From NCBI GenBank assembly GCA_018417955.1, contig JACTVC010000010.1, forward strand, positions 1,376,763 to 1,440,762: a stretch of DNA of 64,000 bases, in the 5' to 3' direction. This stretch comes from Laccaria trichodermophora (taxonomy: Eukaryota > Basidiomycota > Agaricomycetes > Agaricales > Hydnangiaceae). Below, piece by piece: positions 58,966 through 64,000 of the stretch; position 1 is the first letter of the stretch, and each line of letters begins with the position of its first letter. The notes below the pieces were generated by a model, which saw nothing but the letters and a program-made list of their open reading frames with translations, did not search any database and was not told the DNA's origin. Both the position numbers and the translations under genes were made by a program.

Positions 58966-60603
58966 ATGCGAAACGTGACTTTGTGTTTAAAAGGACTACT
59001 CTTTCCAGGGTTCTCAAACTCCCGTCCTCCTCTTCCCGTCATCCCCCAGATGCTCTCTCATCTGCCGAACGACGTCCTTCACGAAATACTTGAACATCTG
59101 GACACCCCCTCGCTATATCACCTCTCTAATACATGCTACCGTTTCCACTACATTTCTCTCTGCACAGTCTTTCGGCGCGCCGGAATTCCCGATGTCCGGA
59201 CCGAAATTCACCTAAACCATTCTAACATCCACATCCTCCCTGCTCTTCGATATTCCCTCTTTCTCGACTCGACCGAAAAGTTTACATGGCACGCGACCTC
59301 GCGAGACACATGGGTCAGCGAAGTCAAACAAATCACAAGGATAATGTCGCGGATGTGCCGCATTGGTCATACTGAGCTCGATTTTAGCAGAGGTACCAAC
59401 TTCGGTTGGACTGCTCAAGATGTTAAGGCTGTGAACCAAAAATGCGCGAGGCCGTGGATTAAACTTTGCACTGGGTTCCTGCACCTTGTCGCGCAAAAGT
59501 CCCTATGTTTGGAAATTACCAACAATATGGTTTCGGAGATATTACAGAGCCCCTCATCCCCTCTGTGCTTGGATCGCGGGTTTGTCGATCGCAAAATGGA
59601 GGGGAGATCCATACAAATGCCCGACGAGTCAGCGACGCAGGGATTGGAGACACCGTTCCTCGGCACACCTCTCTCATCACGGCATTTCCCCAGTCTAGTA
59701 TTCAAACGAAAGCCTAGATACGCAGTCTCCAGCCTCGCACTGAGCGATCCGAGCTTGTTTCGGAACCCAGCCTTCCTCTATTGGTCTATCAAATGGATCA
59801 ACAGCATGCCCCTTAAGCGCCTCGTCCTTATGCAAGGGGATATTCGTTTACCGCTTCTGAGGCATTTACGGCTTTCGTCGACCTTGGTCGATCTGACGCT
59901 GTCCCATGCGAAGACGACCACCGACGAAGACATGGCGAAATTCCTCGCGCGTCATCCTGCGCTTACCACCATCGACCTCTACGGCTCAGTGTTTGACGAA
60001 CATCTGTCCACGCATTTCGATATTTTGCCAGAGTGGGGATTGACGGTCACCACCCTGGCAGGATCGGATACGCTACTCAACCACATCCTAAACCTCAAAT
60101 TCGCACTCCCTAACCTCTCCTCCCTCATTATTCAACTCGACTCCGACAGCACTGCCGGTGATGCAGTCAGAAACTCCGCACTTTACGAGGCGATCATGCT
60201 ACGGGAAAATATCACTGATATTTGCTTTCAAGCGCCTGTGAGTGCTTTCGCCGGCCTGGTGACGGAATGGCAGCAGGCATTTGACAAGAGTACCAATGAC
60301 ACCATCCATCGCGATAATCAGCGAGAATGCTCACATGCCCTGAAGTATCTCAAATTTGAAGGGTACCCATCGAAAAAGCCGCTGGACCCCAGAATGCTAC
60401 ACAGATTCCCTCGCTGGAATTGGGCGACCTTATTTTTATCATTGGAAGTATTGAATTTGTGTTCTATTTTTGGTGGATCAGCAGATGATGGCAAGTTGTG
60501 TGAACGGGTCGTGGGTAGAATCCATCAGGAATGTGCTCATCTCTTGCTCCTTGTCGACGATGTCGCAGTATATATGGCCCCACTTTCGAAGTACATAGTA
60601 TGA
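58966..60603 (+). CDS. F-box protein, probable leucine-rich repeat-like C-terminus
   Basis: Single exon of 545 codons from MRNVTLCLKG; an alternative start is MLSHLPND at 59050. The F-box is LSHLPNDVLHEILEHLDTPSLYHLSNTCYRFH, which would bind Skp1 in an SCF ubiquitin ligase. The rest has irregular Leu-rich strands (LKRLVLMQGDIRLPLLRHL, LVDLTLSHAKTTTDEDM, LTTIDLYGSVFDEHL, LEVLNLCSIFGGS) as in degenerate LRR substrate-binding domains of agaricomycete F-box proteins. The frame also runs 40 codons upstream of the chosen start, but a TATA box lies in that part. Substrate unknown. The gene is intact, with no repeat invasion. Confidence 0.8.
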   Translation: MRNVTLCLKGLLFPGFSNSRPPLPVIPQMLSHLPNDVLHEILEHLDTPSLYHLSNTCYRFHYISLCTVFRRAGIPDVRTEIHLNHSNIHILPALRYSLFLDSTEKFTWHATSRDTWVSEVKQITRIMSRMCRIGHTELDFSRGTNFGWTAQDVKAVNQKCARPWIKLCTGFLHLVAQKSLCLEITNNMVSEILQSPSSPLCLDRGFVDRKMEGRSIQMPDESATQGLETPFLGTPLSSRHFPSLVFKRKPRYAVSSLALSDPSLFRNPAFLYWSIKWINSMPLKRLVLMQGDIRLPLLRHLRLSSTLVDLTLSHAKTTTDEDMAKFLARHPALTTIDLYGSVFDEHLSTHFDILPEWGLTVTTLAGSDTLLNHILNLKFALPNLSSLIIQLDSDSTAGDAVRNSALYEAIMLRENITDICFQAPVSAFAGLVTEWQQAFDKSTNDTIHRDNQRECSHALKYLKFEGYPSKKPLDPRMLHRFPRWNWATLFLSLEVLNLCSIFGGSADDGKLCERVVGRIHQECAHLLLLVDDVAVYMAPLSKYIV

Positions 60604-62212
60604 AATAGATATATTTTTGTATGCATTGAAATTTTATCGAGGGCATGATGCTTGCGGAGTGCTCTGGCTCGAATACTGACCAAAGATAGACCAGCGCTTG
60701 ACCATGTCAGTTCTATTATTAGCCTCCAGTCACCAGACTCGATGGCAAAAATTGCGCTTGGAACCAATCTATATATGATCACGGTTGCATATGGTCAAAT
60801 GCCCAGAGATTGGCCTGGATGCTTTCAACTCTACCACATGTTTGAGAACCAAGGGAGGAAGGGCGACGCCGCTTCCTTTGGACTCTGGATTATGAGAAAC
60901 TATCACGTAGCCGGATTTTTCTTGCTTCCACAAACCGTTTTTCCTGAGCAACGAGAAGCCGGGACGGGCGACCTCCTGTACCAATGACGTCAACGCTGAC
61001 ATCCCCCCTCAGCGTTATCTTCAAGGTTTTGCACCTCCGTCGCCTGCCAGCATGGATGGGGCCATGTCATAGCAGAAGAACTCTATCGATTGTACTCCAG
61101 CCCCTGTACCCATAGAGGAGCCGTAAACACAGATTCAGCGACGCCAGCTTGATGTAAACCAATCATGCCATGGACTTGGGAGCGTGAGCCTGGCCGTCTT
61201 CGCTTCAAGTTCGACAGATAAAAATGGAACATGATGTTGTAAAAGAGGAAGGGGGGGTCAAGAGGAAGTATGATGGATTAAGGAAAGGTTGGACCGTGGT
61301 GTGAGGTTCAAGGGGCTATTGAGGACATGTCCGGGGGTTGATGGGGTCCAGCTGACGTAGATTTGGGAAGGAACCATGGAGACAGGAGGAGGGCATCTAT
61401 ATTTAGTCGAAAGGAAAAGAAACCATGTACATATGTAGATCGGGGTCGTAAGGAGGAACGGGAAACAGAGAACAAGCAGTGACCCACCTCGAAGCCCAAA
61501 TCCTAGAGAAAGCACTAGGAACCTGACGCAATCATCGTCGCTTTCGCTTTTGTGTACATGGCCTTCACTCTCCACTGCTTCATCTCTCTTTCAACACCGG
61601 GCTTACGAGGTCAGAGAACGTTTCCTTGGACACTGTCGATGCAACTTTGGTGGATCGAAGCTATGAGCGGGACAAGTCTTGAGCTTGAACTTCAACAAGA
61701 CGACGTCAATTGCAGTTGAAGAACTTACAGCCATGTGCGGAACATAGGGCGCGGCATGATTTTTTTTTTCGCCAAATAAACAAAGAGATTTACATATGTA
61801 GTTGCAAAGTATTCTCTATGTAGCACGCTTAAAAGTCGTCCATTCGGCTTGAAGTTAGATCCATTCGACGCAGATTAACAGATCCGGCAAACGAATGCAC
61901 TTTACCGCATGGGTTAATACCTCGCGTTTTCGAGATCCTCGTCTCTGACGACATTGCGGCCCAGAAGAACACTGAAGACAGAGTTTTCAATTAACGCGAC
62001 AGAGGTACGCATAAACAAAACAAAAAATGAGATGTGTGGGGGAAAGCTAATGTCCGTCCGACACTGCTACTAAGGGAAGTCCCCTGTAGCGGGACTACCA
62101 ACTCCGTGTCGTTTTGAAGGGATGAGCACGACACTGAGATGTACAACCAGGCTGTAACTCAAGCTCCCGATTGCTGAAGAAAGGAGGGTATAGGTATTAC
62201 TGGTTTGTGTCA
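60604..62212. other. Intergenic, no convincing gene
   Basis: Small frames at 60652-60987 (plus), 60769-61002 (minus) and 61258-61575 (minus) overlap or lack domains. The zone should hold the 3' ends of the converging F-box and coiled-coil genes; a T-rich run lies at 61759-61768. Confidence 0.4.
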
Positions 62213-63748
62213 TTACGGCCTGGTTGCGGTCCTCTTTTGTAGCTTCAATGACACAGGCTTCATGGCCTCCTTCAGCACCCCTTCAAGAGCAACTTGCGGC
62301 AAAAGGATGCTTTCCTCTTCATCTGTTTGGCCCTTTCTTGTCCGCAATCCCAGTCCCGTTGTCCCCACAACCTTCTCTGGTGCTGATGCGATTTTCAATC
62401 TGCTAGGCGACGAGGACTTCCCGGGGCCCCCAAAGCCATCATCCATGTGCTCGGCATCAAAGATCTGGCCAGCGTCAATGGTGGTCACCTCCATGTCTAG
62501 GGATGTGACGTCTTCTCCAACGGCTTTCCTCAGACCTTGCACAGCTTTGGAGAGAGGCAACAGTATCCTTTCAAGGTGTTCTTGGTCTGCATCTCGGATT
62601 GACCACCCAGCGACGTCGAGGATCCCCTTTATTGCGTTCACGAAGTTCTGCAATCCGTTCACATCGTTGGGTGAAGACCGGCGCAACTGTGCTCGAGTGA
62701 TTGAACGCCAACGCCCAGAGACGGCCTGGTCCTCTGAAACAAGGCGAATTAGACTATAACCCGTTTGAACCGTTTTAGACAATCACTCACCAAATTCTCG
62801 AATCCCGGAATACATAGACGAGATTGAGTCTGCTAATTGGCGATCATCGGGCTCCCAGGAAGAAACCATGGAGCTGCACCACGTTGTGATAGCAATTTGC
62901 AAGACGACTTGGATTAGTAGCGGATTGGGTTCTGTACGGCCGCTCGCCAGTGAGTGGTGATTGGACAATTCATGGAGGTCACTTGCTAATTTTTCTCCCA
63001 GCATCCTCTTCTCCATTGTTGTCGGTTGTCTCTGCTTGTTAGGGCTCTTGGTAAGGTCCAGCAGCTCTACGAAGCGGGATGCCGTCTGAGATATCTCAGT
63101 GTTCAAGGTAGTAACCTTCTGGACAACGTCTGTGGTGGAGATCATGTCGGCTTTGGTCAAGAAGACCTGTGCGCCCTTCAGCTCCTCCCCCCTGACCTGA
63201 GATAGGTTCTGTGCATCCACGAGTAGCGACCCAACAGCCTTGAGTTCGCGTTTCAGGCTGTCATTTTCACTGTTGAGATGGTCTATCTGACCTCGCAGTC
63301 GCTTGCGTTCATTAAGCCAGCTATTCTTCTCCTGCTGAAATTGCGACTCGACTTCAGAGAGTTTCTCGCGGAGCCATTTCTCATCCAATTCTCCCTTCTT
63401 CACCTTCCTGCTACTACGCCCGGCTCCCACATCATCGTTCTTTGTGGCACAGGGTGGTGGCGAAGAGTTGTCTGGTTGTTGTTGAGAGGCCTCTGTCCCC
63501 ATTGCGACCTCGTCTCTGATATGACCGTCAACTCCCCTGTTGGGTAAGGCATCTCCATGTCGCTGTTGTGGAGCTTTGCTGTTCTTTGAAAAAGCACCTG
63601 GCTGTATATTCGTCTCTGCCTCGTTCGGTGGTTGAGCTGCAGATGCCTGGCCGCCCCCTGGGCCATGGTGCGTCCCGAACCCACTACCCGGCGGCTTTGA
63701 TCCAAATATCGAAGCGATCTTCCTCCTGGGATCCTTAACTAGGTTCAT
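62213..63748 (-). CDS. Coiled-coil protein, agaricomycete-specific type
   Basis: Two exons, 63748-62791 and 62733-62213, joined over a 57-base intron (donor GTGAGT, acceptor TTTCAG), give 492 residues. The N-terminus MNLVKDPRRKIASIFGSKP is followed by a disordered Gly/Gln/Pro-rich part to about residue 105. A coiled coil follows (residues ~120-190, WLREKLSEVESQFQQEKN, LNSENDSLKRELKAVG), then a helical domain with SQTASRFVELLDLTKSPN, LLIQVVLQIAITTWCSS and WRSITRAQLRR. The C-terminus is polar. The style matches uncharacterised expanded families in mushroom-forming fungi; I recognise no enzymatic motif. The frame is intact and splice sites are consensus. Confidence 0.75.
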
Positions 63749-64000
63749 AATGACTAGCGATTAGGCCGTGTTCGGGAGATATCTGCTCGTCGTCGTGAGA
63801 AGGGAAGAATCCTGGAGACTTGCGGTGTAAGCTATACTTGGTACAAGCTGTGTCGGCAGGCACGCACATCATGATCATGATGACCTTACTGCAGTAAGTT
63901 CTTCTAGGTTCTTCTGATTCCACGGAGTTACGTTACTTATAAGCCACTAATAAATATAGATGAGAACGAGATCGGAGAAGGTACCTTTCCCGTCAAACCG
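63749..64000. other. 5' flank of the coiled-coil gene
   Basis: Upstream region of the minus-strand gene; no TATA box could be placed with confidence. The window ends here. Confidence 0.35.

Noticed and set aside
60652..60987. 111-codon open frame after the F-box gene
   Set aside because: It has no domain, overlaps an antisense frame of similar quality and has no clear gene signals.
61258..61575. 105-codon minus-strand open frame
   Set aside because: Composition is low complexity in places and no family or splice context was recognised.

Overview
The window looks like nuclear DNA of a filamentous basidiomycete, probably an agaricomycete. Introns are 50-60 bases, mostly GT-AG with a few GC-AG. 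There are relics of KDZ, Plavaka and CxC5/CxC6-type transposon genes, and the host genes are of F-box and vWA-domain type. I cannot name the genus. About 56 of the 64 kb is layered mobile DNA; the only convincing host genes lie at the right end (56.2-63.7 kb).

Layout. 1-1900: an accessory protein gene broken by a perfect palindrome (1901-3066). 3097-4540: a TAATGAAA-minisatellite element, copied at 33033-34384 with a relative at 16640-17376. 6023-7822: a TIR element, with an inverted truncated copy at 21597-22890. 8334-16188 and 24295-30254: two very large elements (A and B) that share the terminus CACTTCAGTCACCCACCTTG and have ~2 kb inverted arms and unrelated centres. 17636-18865 and 36398-37780: two more elements of another TIR family. 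19802-21590, 23421-24075, 30330-32192 and 32640-33032: broken transposon genes. 34385-48000: a minus-strand region over 13 kb long with three long coding blocks, one of which reads as a diverged Ty3/gypsy reverse transcriptase-RNase H. Elements D (36398-37780) and F (46606-47697) are inserted into it. 48093-49370: a Plavaka transposase C-terminus and a basic low-complexity tail. 49504-55566: a KDZ-type DNA transposon with two divergent, converging genes.

Right end: a vWA-domain gene (minus, 8 exons), a weak hypothetical, an F-box gene with a TATA box, and a two-exon coiled-coil gene (minus).

Two themes run through the repeats. First, nearly every premature stop in otherwise readable transposon genes is TGA, in several unrelated genes. 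This fits CGA-to-TGA change at CpG, as expected from cytosine methylation followed by deamination, better than an altered genetic code. Second, several TIR families carry the same two-part interior: a G/A-rich strand-biased tract next to a GTCGTT-like minisatellite. No RNA gene, CRISPR array or intact transposase gene was found.
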